Source: Hahella sp. HN01
GTDB lineage: Bacteria; Pseudomonadota; Gammaproteobacteria; Pseudomonadales; Oleiphilaceae
Length of the DNA: 54,295 nucleotides
NCBI RefSeq assembly: GCF_018986435.1
Contig: NZ_JAHMIN010000020.1
Span: forward strand, 66,553-120,847
Direction of reading: 5' to 3'
In this document: positions 1-7,667 of the stretch, piece by piece
Layout of the letters: each line of letters starts with the position of its first letter
How positions within the stretch are numbered: position 1 is the stretch's first letter
The notes under the pieces: generated by a model
What the model saw: only the letters and a program-made list of their open reading frames with translations
Told to the model about the DNA's origin: nothing
Database searches by the model: none
Made by a program: the position numbers and the translations under genes

Positions 1-1
1 A

Positions 2-31
2 AAGGAAAAGGAAAAGGAAAAGGAAAAGGAA
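2..31 (+). repeat. AAGGAA hexanucleotide microsatellite (in frame)
   Basis: Five tandem AAGGAA units, in frame with the first gene and encoding a Lys-Glu dipeptide repeat. The array runs to the left edge, so its full length is not visible. Being a multiple of three, copy-number change would alter the length of the charged stretch without a frameshift. Confidence 0.85.
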
Positions 32-655
32 CCGCACCTTGATCCTGCGCTGATCCAGAAAGACATCGCCAAAATAGAGACCGTCCTGTTCGACAAGAAG
101 GTCGTCCACAGTTATGGAATGATCCTAAAGGAAGCCTACCCGATATTACTTTTTGAAAATGGCGAAGCCTGCAAGGATATTCGAGCGTTAGTATTTCCGG
201 GCGGCGTCGACGCCCATAAAGCCAGATATCCCAAACGCTGGACCCAATGGCGCAAAAGCTGGGGCGATTATGAGTGGCTGAAAGGGGATAAGTGGAAGGC
301 GTTCGCTTACGATGAGGAATATCCGGCAATAGCAAAAGGATTTCGTATAAACAACAAATTCCACTATGTCGGCGGCTCCAGCACTGGCGATAGCACTGTG
401 GCGACAATCAAAAACTTTCAGTTTTTCTCAGACGGCAGGTTTATCAGCGGCGCGCAGGTCTACGCCAGCACGGAAATCTCTGGCGCCAGCTCGGCCTTCA
501 ACCATGTGTCCCCTGAGCAAAAGGGCCAATACGAAATCGACGGCTATCTACTGACCCTCCGATACGATAGCGGCGAGACCCGATATCGAGCCATCGTTCT
601 CGACGAAAAAGACCCCTCGCCAATATGGCTGAATGGAGACGGCTATGTGGAATAG
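2..655 (+). CDS. Unknown protein, 5'-truncated, with a Lys-Glu repeat
   Basis: The frame is open from base 2, so the gene starts before the window. The first ten visible codons alternate Lys and Glu (five KE pairs), followed by a soluble region of about 208 residues ending at a TAG stop. A complete reading frame starting at the ATG at 119 exists, but that ATG has no clear ribosome binding site and the upstream codons are protein-like, so I treat it as internal. The C-terminal third is rich in aromatic and glycine residues with alternating beta-type segments, which could be a small beta-barrel. I do not recognise the family. No membrane segment is visible in the part seen here. Confidence 0.7.
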   Translation, partial: KEKEKEKEKEPHLDPALIQKDIAKIETVLFDKKVVHSYGMILKEAYPILLFENGEACKDIRALVFPGGVDAHKARYPKRWTQWRKSWGDYEWLKGDKWKAFAYDEEYPAIAKGFRINNKFHYVGGSSTGDSTVATIKNFQFFSDGRFISGAQVYASTEISGASSAFNHVSPEQKGQYEIDGYLLTLRYDSGETRYRAIVLDEKDPSPIWLNGDGYVE

Positions 656-808
656 GATGCTGTGAGGGAGATTGGCGGCGGAGTGATATAGTGCGCTTTT
701 CCAGAGTGGCTTGGCCAATAGGGCGAGCAAAGTCGGCCGGTGAGATTTGATCAGAACAAGTTACCGCTGTGCTAAGGTTTAAGCGTTCCTGTTTATGATG
801 GAGTTCGA

Positions 809-1150
809 ATGAGATCCAGTTGCCCCGAATGCGGCTTTCTTTTTCCACGGAAGGGCCCAGAGTTGATTGTGCTCAGTAAGACTAGGATCGGAAACGCAAC
901 CTGCTTAGTGTGTCCGCACTGTCGCTCAAAACTAGTAAGAAAGCCTCGTCTTGTTGCGGTAATGCTGGCATGTATAAACCTTCTGTGTTGGTGTTTCATT
1001 GTTAGCGCATATTTGGGGATCGTCTCCGTTGGCGATGGTTTATTGATGACACTGTTCGCTGTCATTGCGGCGGTATCAGCCGCTCAGCTTCTGCTCGCTT
1101 TTAAGCAACCCGCCATATACGAAGTCTTGAGACAACAATCGGATTCCTAG
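809..1150 (+). CDS. Small zinc-ribbon membrane protein
   Basis: A 113-residue protein. The N-terminal part has two Cys pairs (CPEC near residues 5-8 and CPHC near 35-38), which is the usual spacing pattern of a zinc ribbon. A basic stretch and two hydrophobic helices (about residues 49-70 and 75-97) follow, so it should sit in the inner membrane with the zinc ribbon in the cytoplasm. I cannot assign a specific function. It stands alone between the first gene and the two YbjQ-type genes. Confidence 0.65.
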   Translation: MRSSCPECGFLFPRKGPELIVLSKTRIGNATCLVCPHCRSKLVRKPRLVAVMLACINLLCWCFIVSAYLGIVSVGDGLLMTLFAVIAAVSAAQLLLAFKQPAIYEVLRQQSDS

Positions 1151-1253
1151 ATTTTCTCAAATTACCCAACGCAAATATTTGTCCTTCCCTTTTTTAATAT
1201 TTGTGACATATTATGTCCGCAGGTGTTTCCAACAAGAGGTCTGTGGATTAGTT

Positions 1254-1568
1254 ATGTTGATCACTAATATCGAAACCATTCCTGGTAAAAATATCGTCAA
1301 ACATCTTGGTCTGGTGCAGGGTAGTACTGTGCGTTCTAAGCATGTGGGGCGCGACATCATGGCGGGCTTGAAGAATATATTCGGCGGTGAGCTGCGCGGT
1401 TATACCGAGCTGTTGGAAGACGCCCGGGGCGAAGCGCTGGAGCGGATGAAAAGACAGGCGCGCGGCATGGGCGCTAATGCGGTGATTAACGTGCGTTTCG
1501 CCACTTCGTCTGTGGCGCAGGGCGCAGCGGAGCTGTTTGTCTATGGTACGGCGGTGGTCATGGAGTAA
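1254..1568 (+). CDS. YbjQ/UPF0145 family protein
   Basis: About 104 residues. The sequence follows the YbjQ pattern: an N-terminal beta strand and IPG turn, a central 'GRDIMAGLKNIFGGEL' helix-turn with the family's GG, a long helix with repeated Arg/Glu (the region ELLEDARGEALERM), then GANAVINVRF and a final YGTAVV strand. The family is a small pentamer-forming fold of unknown biochemical role, sometimes labelled heavy-metal-binding. The frame is open further up to 1179, but the upstream codons do not match the family, so I use the ATG at 1254. A paralogue follows immediately, five bases after the stop. Confidence 0.85.
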   Translation: MLITNIETIPGKNIVKHLGLVQGSTVRSKHVGRDIMAGLKNIFGGELRGYTELLEDARGEALERMKRQARGMGANAVINVRFATSSVAQGAAELFVYGTAVVME

Positions 1569-1573
1569 CGCCC

Positions 1574-2029
1574 ATGGAAATCCTGATCAATATTGGCTTG
1601 TTTTTGCTATTGATGACGCTGGGCTATGGATTTGGGCGTCGCGCTGAGAAAGCCCACTTCAAGTCATTGCGGATTCGCGAGGCGAAGCATCGAGCGGTTA
1701 TCTTATCCATGGGGCGGCATATTCCTCCGACTCGCGCCAATGTGGAGGCGCGACTGGTAACCGGCAGCGTGGTGGTGTCCGTTGATTATTTCAAACGCTT
1801 CTTCGCCATGTTGCGACTGTTGATCGGCGGCCGCCTGTTCAGCTACGAATCCTTGATGGAAAGAGCGCGTCGAGAAGCGATTCTGCGCATGAAGGAGCAG
1901 GCCATTTCCCTTGGGTCCAAAGAAATCTACAACGTGAAACTGGAAACCTCGACCATTTCCAACGGGTTACAAAACGCCCTGGGCACAGTCGAAGTGCTGG
2001 CTTATGGAACGGCGGTCGTTGAAAAATGA
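1574..2029 (+). CDS. Membrane-anchored YbjQ-like protein
   Basis: A 151-residue paralogue of the preceding gene. It begins with a hydrophobic helix (about residues 4-20) that the first copy lacks, then a basic linker, then a YbjQ-type domain with the same landmarks: an IGGRLFSYESLMERARREA helix region and a terminal AYGTAVV strand. The start ATG lies five bases after the stop of the first copy, so the two are probably co-transcribed and translationally linked. The likely arrangement is one soluble and one membrane-tethered subunit, possibly forming mixed oligomers; that is inference. The biochemical role of the family is not known. Confidence 0.75.
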   Translation: MEILINIGLFLLLMTLGYGFGRRAEKAHFKSLRIREAKHRAVILSMGRHIPPTRANVEARLVTGSVVVSVDYFKRFFAMLRLLIGGRLFSYESLMERARREAILRMKEQAISLGSKEIYNVKLETSTISNGLQNALGTVEVLAYGTAVVEK

Positions 2030-2092
2030 GAGCCGTCGAGGCAGTGGCGTAATTCTGCGTCTGCTGCTGGTTAATACATCAAAATCCGAACC

Positions 2093-2536
2093 ATGCTAAT
2101 AAAGCGCAAAACCAACAATCTGATGTCATTGGAATGCCGTGAAGTGCGCTGGTTGCTGATTTTATTTTCAGCCGCCGCCGCGCTTGTTTCCGTTCTGCTG
2201 TACCAATCATTCAGCTGGGTGGGCGTAGCAGGTCTGGGCCTGGCCGTTCCGGTGTTTGTCTGGTTCGCAATGATTTCCGCCAACGCCAGGGTTACCTTGG
2301 ACAAAGAGCGCGATCTGTTCGTCTGCACACGAAAACGACTGTGGCGCGACGTGGAGCATTTCGAATGCCCGCTGCATGAAATTAGCGACGTGATTCTGGA
2401 AACTAATGACGACGCCACCCGTCTGGGTTTTGTTATGCAGAGCAAGACTTTGTTTCCCAGTGAAATATTCTCCTCCAGCGCTTGGAGAAGCGAGCAGCGC
2501 ATCTACCAGGAAGTGCGCGACTTTTTGTTTGGCTGA
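2093..2536 (+). CDS. Hypothetical two-helix membrane protein
   Basis: 147 residues. Two closely spaced hydrophobic helices lie at about residues 20-60, followed by a soluble C-terminal domain of about 85 residues with several short beta-like segments (ARVTLDKERDLFVCTRKRLW and on). This layout, two helices and then a small beta-rich domain, resembles the bacterial PH-like membrane proteins, but I cannot identify a diagnostic motif. It lies 63 bases after the second YbjQ-like gene on the same strand and might belong to the same transcription unit. Confidence 0.6.
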   Translation: MLIKRKTNNLMSLECREVRWLLILFSAAAALVSVLLYQSFSWVGVAGLGLAVPVFVWFAMISANARVTLDKERDLFVCTRKRLWRDVEHFECPLHEISDVILETNDDATRLGFVMQSKTLFPSEIFSSSAWRSEQRIYQEVRDFLFG

Positions 2537-2627
2537 TAGAGAGAAGTCAGTCTAAACAAATATTTACTGGATAAATCTACAACTCAACTTTAGCATTCGC
2601 CCTAGTCTTGTTGATAAATAGGGTGTT

Positions 2628-3074
2628 ATGCATATGAAGTTACGTCTGGCTTTGTGTTTGATTCTGGCTGCGCCAATGCTCGCCAATGCAGGGATCAAAG
2701 ATGAAAATTTTGGCTCTGCAACGGTTGCGCAGGTCACCAGTATTTATGATGGCGACACCTTTCGCGCCGACATCGCTGACTGGCCGGCGATTGTGGGGCA
2801 ACGTATCGGCGTGCGCATCAAACATATCGATACCCCTGAGCTGCGCGGTTCCTGCAAGAAAGAAAAGGCTTTGGCGCTGAAAGCCAAGCAGTTTCTGGTG
2901 GAGAAGCTGAGAAGAGCAAAAGAGGTGAAACTGGAAAATATCCAGCGGGATAAATATTTCCGGGTGCTGGCGGACGTCGTGGCCGACGGTGAAAGTCTGG
3001 GCCAGTCCCTGATCAAGGAAAAGCTCGCTGTGCCCTATGAAGGCGGAACCAAAATCGATTGGTGCAAAGCCTGA
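2628..3074 (+). CDS. Secreted thermonuclease-like (SNase) protein
   Basis: 148 residues with a signal peptide (hydrophobic core about residues 7-20, Ala-X-Ala end) and a staphylococcal-nuclease fold. The catalytic residues known from that family are all visible: the DGD pair at 41-43, Arg63, Asp68-Thr69-Pro70-Glu71 in the IDTPEL motif, and Arg112 in the strand after KY. The expected activity is calcium-dependent cleavage of DNA or RNA in the periplasm or outside the cell. Two in-frame ATG codons (2628 and 2634) compete for the start; the second gives MKLRLAL, an equally good signal peptide. Two Cys near residues 76 and 146 may form a disulfide in the exported protein. Confidence 0.88.
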   Translation: MHMKLRLALCLILAAPMLANAGIKDENFGSATVAQVTSIYDGDTFRADIADWPAIVGQRIGVRIKHIDTPELRGSCKKEKALALKAKQFLVEKLRRAKEVKLENIQRDKYFRVLADVVADGESLGQSLIKEKLAVPYEGGTKIDWCKA

Positions 3075-3150
3075 TCCAACGCTGGTAAAAGCTCCCGCTT
3101 TGACCAAGGCGCAATCGCAATCAGGTCAACGACTTAACTTTCAGGCGGGG

Positions 3151-3172
3151 GCGCTGGTATGCTGACCAGCGC
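3151..3172 (+). terminator. Hairpin between the nuclease and MOSC genes
   Basis: Perfect 8-bp inverted repeat GCGCTGGT / ACCAGCGC around a six-base loop. It lacks a following T run, so it could be a factor-assisted terminator of the nuclease gene or a structure in the leader of the MOSC gene. Its role is not settled by the sequence. Confidence 0.45.
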
Positions 3173-3215
3173 AGGATTATCCTGCCGAACTGAGTGAGTA
3201 AAAGGAGAGTTTACG

Positions 3216-3755
3216 TTGGCTAAAGTTCTATCTGTCAGCAAGAGCGCTGAACATACGTTTACCAAGAAACAGGTCCCCACTATTCAGCTGGTCGCCGGTG
3301 AAGGCGTCGATGGCGACGCCCACCGCGGCGCCATGGTGAAGCATATCCATCTCGTTAAGAAAGACGCGCAATCGCCCAACTTGCGTCAGGTGCATTTGAT
3401 TCATAATGAGTTGCTGGAAGAACTGCAAGGCAAAGGATTCAATGTCAGCCCCGGCGTGATCGGAGAGAATATCACCACCAGCGGTTTGGATCTGTTGTCG
3501 TTGCCGGTTGGGACGATTCTTAAATTCGGCGCGACCGCCCGTATAGAGTTGACCGGATTGCGCAGCCCTTGTTCACAGCTTGATAAGCATCAGAAAGGAC
3601 TCGTCTCCGCCGTGCTGGACCGTGACGAACGGGGTAACCTGATCCGCAAATCCGGCGTGATGGCGATTGTGCTGGAGGGCGGCCCCGTAAGCGTTGACGA
3701 CGCCATCAACGTCGAATTGCCGCCTGAGCCCTATCTGCCCCTTGCTCCCGTGTGA
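3216..3755 (+). CDS. MOSC domain-containing protein
   Basis: 179 residues, TTG start preceded by AAAGGAGAG at good spacing. The MOSC fold is recognisable: an early GVDGDAH turn, a VHLIHNELLEEL helix, a GVIGENITTSGLDL segment, and the C-terminal GLRSPCSQLDK motif, whose conserved Cys is the molybdenum-cofactor sulfur ligand in the family. Related proteins such as YiiM reduce N-hydroxylated compounds. The short form here, without other domains, is typical of stand-alone MOSC proteins. Its stop overlaps the start of the GNAT gene that follows (TGATG), so the two are probably translated together. Confidence 0.88.
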   Translation: MAKVLSVSKSAEHTFTKKQVPTIQLVAGEGVDGDAHRGAMVKHIHLVKKDAQSPNLRQVHLIHNELLEELQGKGFNVSPGVIGENITTSGLDLLSLPVGTILKFGATARIELTGLRSPCSQLDKHQKGLVSAVLDRDERGNLIRKSGVMAIVLEGGPVSVDDAINVELPPEPYLPLAPV

Positions 3756-4297
3756 TGTCGGCGGACTCCGGAATGCGTATCCGCCCCGCTACAGTGGAAG
3801 ACGCTCCAACCATCGCCGTCATCCATGTGGCGGCCTGGCGGGAAGCCTATCGCGGGCTGATGTCGAGTGAATTTCTGGCGTCTCTGTCTGTGGAAAAAAG
3901 AACGCAGCAATGGACGGCGGCGTTAGCGCAGGATAGCCCGATATTGCGTCTGGTGATTGAGCATGAGGGATGTGTCGCCGGGTTCTGCAGCAGCGGCGCG
4001 TTTCGCGACGAGCAACTCGCTAGGGAAGAGGGCGTCGAACTGTACTCCATCAATATTGATCCCAACTACTGGCGGCATGGCCTGGGTAAAGGGCTAATAG
4101 AGTATGTGAGCGACTACTATCTGCAGAAAAAAGCCAAGGCCATATACCTGTGGGTGTTGAACGGAAACCAGCGCGCCATGGCGTTTTATAAAAACTTGGG
4201 ATTTCTGCCCGACGGAAGATCCAAGGTGGATTATGGACACGCCGGCGAGCCGCTGCATGAGTTGTTGTATGTGAGAGATCTGACTACATCTACCTAA
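3755..4297 (+). CDS. GNAT family N-acetyltransferase
   Basis: About 180 residues. The GNAT fold shows in the opening beta strand MRIRPATVEDAPTIAVIH, the strand YSINIDPNYW and the acetyl-CoA loop WRHGLGKGL that follows, and the late segment NQRAMAFYKNLGF. This form is close to the common 'ribosomal-protein-alanine acetyltransferase-like' group, but the acceptor substrate cannot be read from sequence. The start ATG at 3755 overlaps the MOSC stop by one base; an alternative ATG at 3773 gives the more typical MRIRPAT beginning. Coupling to MOSC suggests a shared operon, not a shared reaction. Confidence 0.85.
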   Translation: MSADSGMRIRPATVEDAPTIAVIHVAAWREAYRGLMSSEFLASLSVEKRTQQWTAALAQDSPILRLVIEHEGCVAGFCSSGAFRDEQLAREEGVELYSINIDPNYWRHGLGKGLIEYVSDYYLQKKAKAIYLWVLNGNQRAMAFYKNLGFLPDGRSKVDYGHAGEPLHELLYVRDLTTST

Positions 4298-4313
4298 ATA
4301 GAGCAAACAAACG

Positions 4314-4472
4314 ATGAGTAAACACTATTCCAGCGAAGCAAAAATGATGTTGCTGTTTCCGGTTATCTTGTTTGCGCTGGGCATTATTGGCGTGATGGCG
4401 ATACCGAAGCTGAAACAATATCTGGCGGAGGATGACTGTTCCTCCTCTTCTTCTCCCGCCTCAAAAAACTGA
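4314..4472 (+). CDS. Small single-pass membrane protein (52 aa)
   Basis: A short frame of 52 codons from an ATG at 4314 to TGA. It encodes a polar N-terminus of about 10 residues, one hydrophobic helix (about residues 11-31), a basic patch, an acidic patch with one Cys, and a Ser-rich tail. Codon choice resembles the neighbouring genes. The start lies 16 bases after the acetyltransferase stop. The upstream region has only a weak ribosome binding site. It could be a genuine small membrane protein of the MOSC-GNAT operon or a chance frame. Confidence 0.4.
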   Translation: MSKHYSSEAKMMLLFPVILFALGIIGVMAIPKLKQYLAEDDCSSSSSPASKN

Positions 4473-4658
4473 CCTTCCAGTCAGCTCCCTTTCTCTTTTT
4501 ATCTAATATCTAATGCTTGAAATCACCTATTTGGGCGGTTTCGCGTCCGCTTTCTAACGCTTATAGTGGCCCACAGGAAATAAAAATATCCGCGTTTGGC
4601 GCAGACAGGGTCCGCCGAACGTTAAAACAAAAATAACAACGGACAAAGGTTAATCGTT

Positions 4659-5816
4659 ATGTTTTTCAAGGAAAAGCAGGGCCTTTTTTTGGCCTGCGGC
4701 GCAATAGCCGCGTTAGCATTAAGTTATTTTTTCTTTGGCGGTCAGGGCGTGGATATCCCTGACGCTGAAGCGGCGGTGACGCCTGCCGTCGAGACGCCGC
4801 CTGTCGCCGCTGCGACCGCTGCGCCAACCGGGAGCGTCGTCGCGCTATCGCAGCCGTCGCCATCCATGACGGCGGATGCCGAAGAAGAGGCAGAAGCAGG
4901 CGAGAATCCTTTCTTTGAAAAGGAAGTTAAAGCGCGCCTGACGCAGGTCGCTGATCAATATCAGGATCAGATTCAGTACCCCAGTTTTTCCAACCCGATA
5001 CGAGATAAAGAAGCGCTCGCCAAGTACCTCCCCAATAAAAGCGTTCCTGCAGGCATGCCGTTGGACTTCGAAGATCCAAACAGTCCCCGCATCAGCCTCG
5101 AAACCACGAAGAGCCAGTACTTCATCGGCGAGGACATTGTCGCGTCGGTGAGCGTCACCGGCCTGAATGCCGGATCGACAGTGGAAGCGGACGGACGTCT
5201 GGTGGAACAGGCTGAAACCTTGGCCGTCACCGAGGGCGTGCAGCGCAGCGGCTCCATGTTCAATTTAACCTTCTCTGGCGGCGATCCTGCGCTGGCGGAC
5301 GCGGGGAGCGATTTACGCGTCATCGCCAACCTGACCATCAATGGCCGCGTCTTTGAAATCGGAACGCCGGTTACCTATACCCCCAGCGTGGCGCAGGTGA
5401 CTCATGTGGATGCGGCGGAAGTGCGCGGCGCCTATTTGTATATTCCTGTGCATGTCCAGGTGAACGCCCCCGGTTTTCACGAGATCTCAGCCATTCTTTA
5501 CAGCGCTGACGCCAATGAGCCTCTAGTGCATTTATCCGCGCAGGAAGAGATTCAGGTGGAAAACGGCCTGGTGTACCTGCGGGCTCATATTGCGGCGCTG
5601 AAACAGAAAGGCAACGCCGGGCCATACCGGCTGCGGGACATTTCCTTGACCCGGATGCCGGCCCCACCCACCTATCAAACCGAATACGGAAGCGTCGCCC
5701 AGGCGTCCTTTGCGGTGAACGGTTTTCCTTTCTCTGACTATGACGATGTTCCCTATGTCGATGAAGACGCGCAAAAGCGGTTGGAGTTTCTGCGCCAGTT
5801 GGGAAGCGTGCAGTAA
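4659..5816 (+). CDS. Exported beta-rich protein linked to a lipase-like gene
   Basis: 385 residues. It opens with a hydrophobic helix (about 9-27) that may be a signal anchor, then an Ala/Pro/Thr-rich linker (about 37-72), then a folded region. The middle (about 145-255) has repeated beta-type segments, and the end (about 260-385) looks like a second beta domain with many aromatic residues. The layout, anchor plus linker plus beta domains, fits a periplasm-facing protein and resembles the 'choice-of-anchor X' type proteins, though I cannot confirm a match. It lies 76 bases upstream of the secreted hydrolase gene on the same strand, so it may be an accessory or folding partner of that enzyme. 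Confidence 0.65.
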   Translation: MFFKEKQGLFLACGAIAALALSYFFFGGQGVDIPDAEAAVTPAVETPPVAAATAAPTGSVVALSQPSPSMTADAEEEAEAGENPFFEKEVKARLTQVADQYQDQIQYPSFSNPIRDKEALAKYLPNKSVPAGMPLDFEDPNSPRISLETTKSQYFIGEDIVASVSVTGLNAGSTVEADGRLVEQAETLAVTEGVQRSGSMFNLTFSGGDPALADAGSDLRVIANLTINGRVFEIGTPVTYTPSVAQVTHVDAAEVRGAYLYIPVHVQVNAPGFHEISAILYSADANEPLVHLSAQEEIQVENGLVYLRAHIAALKQKGNAGPYRLRDISLTRMPAPPTYQTEYGSVAQASFAVNGFPFSDYDDVPYVDEDAQKRLEFLRQLGSVQ

Positions 5817-5892
5817 ACGGGCGCGACGTTGCGGACGTTAAGCCCGCAGCGCCACCGATTCTCGAAAACAAAGATAAAAAAGGAGATTTAAC

Positions 5893-6984
5893 GTGAAAAC
5901 ACTCAAGCTATGGCTGACTGCAATGTTGATGTTCGCCGCCTGCGGCGCCGCCAAGGCGCAACTGGCGGGCAAGAACGTCCTCTTGATTCAGGGCTTTTTA
6001 CCCCAGCATATTCTGTTCAACCCCACCGACCAGGGGCGGGCGGATGGCATTGGTTATTGGGACGGCTTTGACGCCTCGCTGAAAGACCCCGCCACCACCC
6101 GCATTCTTTATTGGCCTTCGCACTATCGTTTGCAGGGGGCGGGCGGTATCGCCGCATTGATCGCCAATCAGTTGCAGCCGATCCTGTCCTCCGGTTTCTG
6201 TGATAACGAATGCGTGGTCATTACCCATTCCACCGGCGACCTGGTGATGCGCTATGTGCTGTCCAACAAGAGCTCTCTGTTGGGGTCGTCCCTGGCGCAG
6301 CGTTTTAAAGTCGCCGCGGTGATCGACATGGCGGGCGCCGGCGGCGGTACTGAACTGGCTAACTTCGGGGTGGACCTGATTAATGGCGTCAACCACGGCG
6401 CAGAGGTACTGGAGGCGCTGCTGAAGTTTCTGGGCTATGAAATTCCGCTGGGCATTAATCCGGGCGTGATGATTGATCTGCAGACTTCCGTTGCGCGCAA
6501 CACCGCCGTCACTAATCTGCCCGCCATACCCCGTCTGAGAATCGCCGCTACCGGCAGCGAGTTTTACGGCTTCGCGACGCACCCCATCATTAAAGGCAGG
6601 GACGACAGCGTCGTGCCACTGCACAGCGCCTGCGGCGCCGCATATGACGGTGCGTTGGATTCCTGTGTGCGGGATTTGCGCGTGGACGGTCGCGTCACCA
6701 GCGTCAGCAAGGCGCCTTCCTTGAGTCAACTGTATGACTATCACTATCCCATCATCATGAGCGAAAAGATGGCGCACAACGAGATGCAGGCCAACAAACG
6801 CGGCCGGGATATGACCTTCGCGTTAAGCGGCGCTGATCGCTACAACGCTGGCGCGCGCACTATCGGATTGGACGTGGAGTATCACTCTGTCTACGCATGG
6901 TGGGACTGGTTCCGGGAATACCGTTACATCACTGATGCGGACGATAAAACCATGGGCCGGGTTATCATGGACTCTTTTGAATAG
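5893..6984 (+). CDS. Secreted alpha/beta hydrolase, lipase-like
   Basis: 363 residues with a clear signal peptide (MKTLKLWLTAMLMFAACGAA, cleavage likely after AKA near residue 22). The first strand of the hydrolase fold is KNVLLIQGFLP, and the nucleophile elbow is THSTG with Ser113: the usual first glycine of GxSxG is a threonine, as in the T-x-S-x-G lipases such as Candida antarctica lipase B. A GRDDSVVPLHSA segment is a good candidate for the catalytic acid region, with the catalytic His probably in the last third. Cys are paired (SSGFCDNEC, SACGAAYDGALDSC), consistent with disulfides in an exported enzyme. A strong AAAAAGGAG-type ribosome binding site precedes the ATG. Substrate unknown. 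Confidence 0.8.
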   Translation: MKTLKLWLTAMLMFAACGAAKAQLAGKNVLLIQGFLPQHILFNPTDQGRADGIGYWDGFDASLKDPATTRILYWPSHYRLQGAGGIAALIANQLQPILSSGFCDNECVVITHSTGDLVMRYVLSNKSSLLGSSLAQRFKVAAVIDMAGAGGGTELANFGVDLINGVNHGAEVLEALLKFLGYEIPLGINPGVMIDLQTSVARNTAVTNLPAIPRLRIAATGSEFYGFATHPIIKGRDDSVVPLHSACGAAYDGALDSCVRDLRVDGRVTSVSKAPSLSQLYDYHYPIIMSEKMAHNEMQANKRGRDMTFALSGADRYNAGARTIGLDVEYHSVYAWWDWFREYRYITDADDKTMGRVIMDSFE

Positions 6985-7010
6985 AACGTGTCCCTTCTGT
7001 TTTTCAGCAT

Positions 7011-7037
7011 GGCGGCCTGAGACCTTTTTGGGCCGCC
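7011..7037 (+). terminator. Hairpin downstream of the lipase-like gene
   Basis: GGCGGCC / GGCCGCC, a perfect 7-bp stem with a 13-base loop that contains a T run; there is no T run after the stem. It lies 26 bases after the stop, so it is a plausible but imperfect terminator. Confidence 0.45.
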
Positions 7038-7151
7038 TGACTGATACGCTGAACCGAAAAAGGGATATTTATTCAGTTTAAGTTCATGATTTGCCGTTAC
7101 AATGGCTTCCCTATAACTAACGAAGCGTTTCAACTGGGGAAACCATTAAAA

Positions 7152-7619
7152 ATGAAAAAAGCGATGTTGTTGGCGGTGGCGCTGGGAAGCTTAATGCAAA
7201 ACGCAGGGGCGGAAGAATTCAGAGTGCAGATGGGCGGTGAAAAGATCATCTACATTGAAACCTCAAGAGACGAGGAATTTGACCGTCGCGATTACGACCA
7301 GTATATGCGTGAGCGAGGCTACGACTATGAATCCCACTACCGCGCCAATCGCAAGCTTCGAGAGCGGGTCAGGAACCTTGAGCTGGCGGTGAGGCAGTTA
7401 CAGGATACGGTTTACGATTTACAGAACGCCGAGCCGACGCCTCCTCCAGTCACGACGCCGCAGACGCAATATTCCTGCATCCTGAAAACCCATAAAGGCA
7501 CTTTTACCGGCATTGGCCTGACCAAGCTGGAAGCCACGGGGAAGGCGGCGCAGCAATGCGAGTCTAAAATCGATGCGTTCTGGTGCGATATCGATAAAGT
7601 GAAATGCGACGCCAATTAG
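7152..7619 (+). CDS. Small secreted protein with a coiled coil
   Basis: 155 residues from the ATG at 7152, which gives a clean signal peptide (MKKAMLLAVALGSLMQNAGA). The frame is open up to 7086, but those codons do not look like protein. The mature part starts with a charged Tyr/Arg/Asp-rich segment, then a heptad-like helix at about residues 67-98 (RKLRERVRNLELAVRQLQ), a Pro/Thr linker, and a C-terminal domain of about 50 residues with four Cys (YSC, QQC, FWC, VKC) that could form two disulfides. It is probably a periplasmic or surface oligomer. I do not recognise the family. A hairpin with a T run follows the stop. Confidence 0.65.
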   Translation: MKKAMLLAVALGSLMQNAGAEEFRVQMGGEKIIYIETSRDEEFDRRDYDQYMRERGYDYESHYRANRKLRERVRNLELAVRQLQDTVYDLQNAEPTPPPVTTPQTQYSCILKTHKGTFTGIGLTKLEATGKAAQQCESKIDAFWCDIDKVKCDAN

Positions 7620-7628
7620 TCTTGCATC

Positions 7629-7665
7629 AAGCGACGGCCTCTCACGGAAGCCGCCGCTTTTTTTT
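7629..7665 (+). terminator. Rho-independent terminator between convergent genes
   Basis: A GCGACGGC / GCCGCCGC stem (one A-C mismatch) with an 11-base loop, followed by eight or more T. It ends the coiled-coil protein gene; the convergent depolymerase gene ends just after it, at 7668, so read from the other strand it has an A run on its 5' side. Confidence 0.75.
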
Positions 7666-7667
7666 CG

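Noticed and set aside
5998-6777. A 259-codon minus-strand reading frame
   Set aside because: It is the shadow of the lipase-like gene; composition is not that of a real protein and it has no ribosome binding site.
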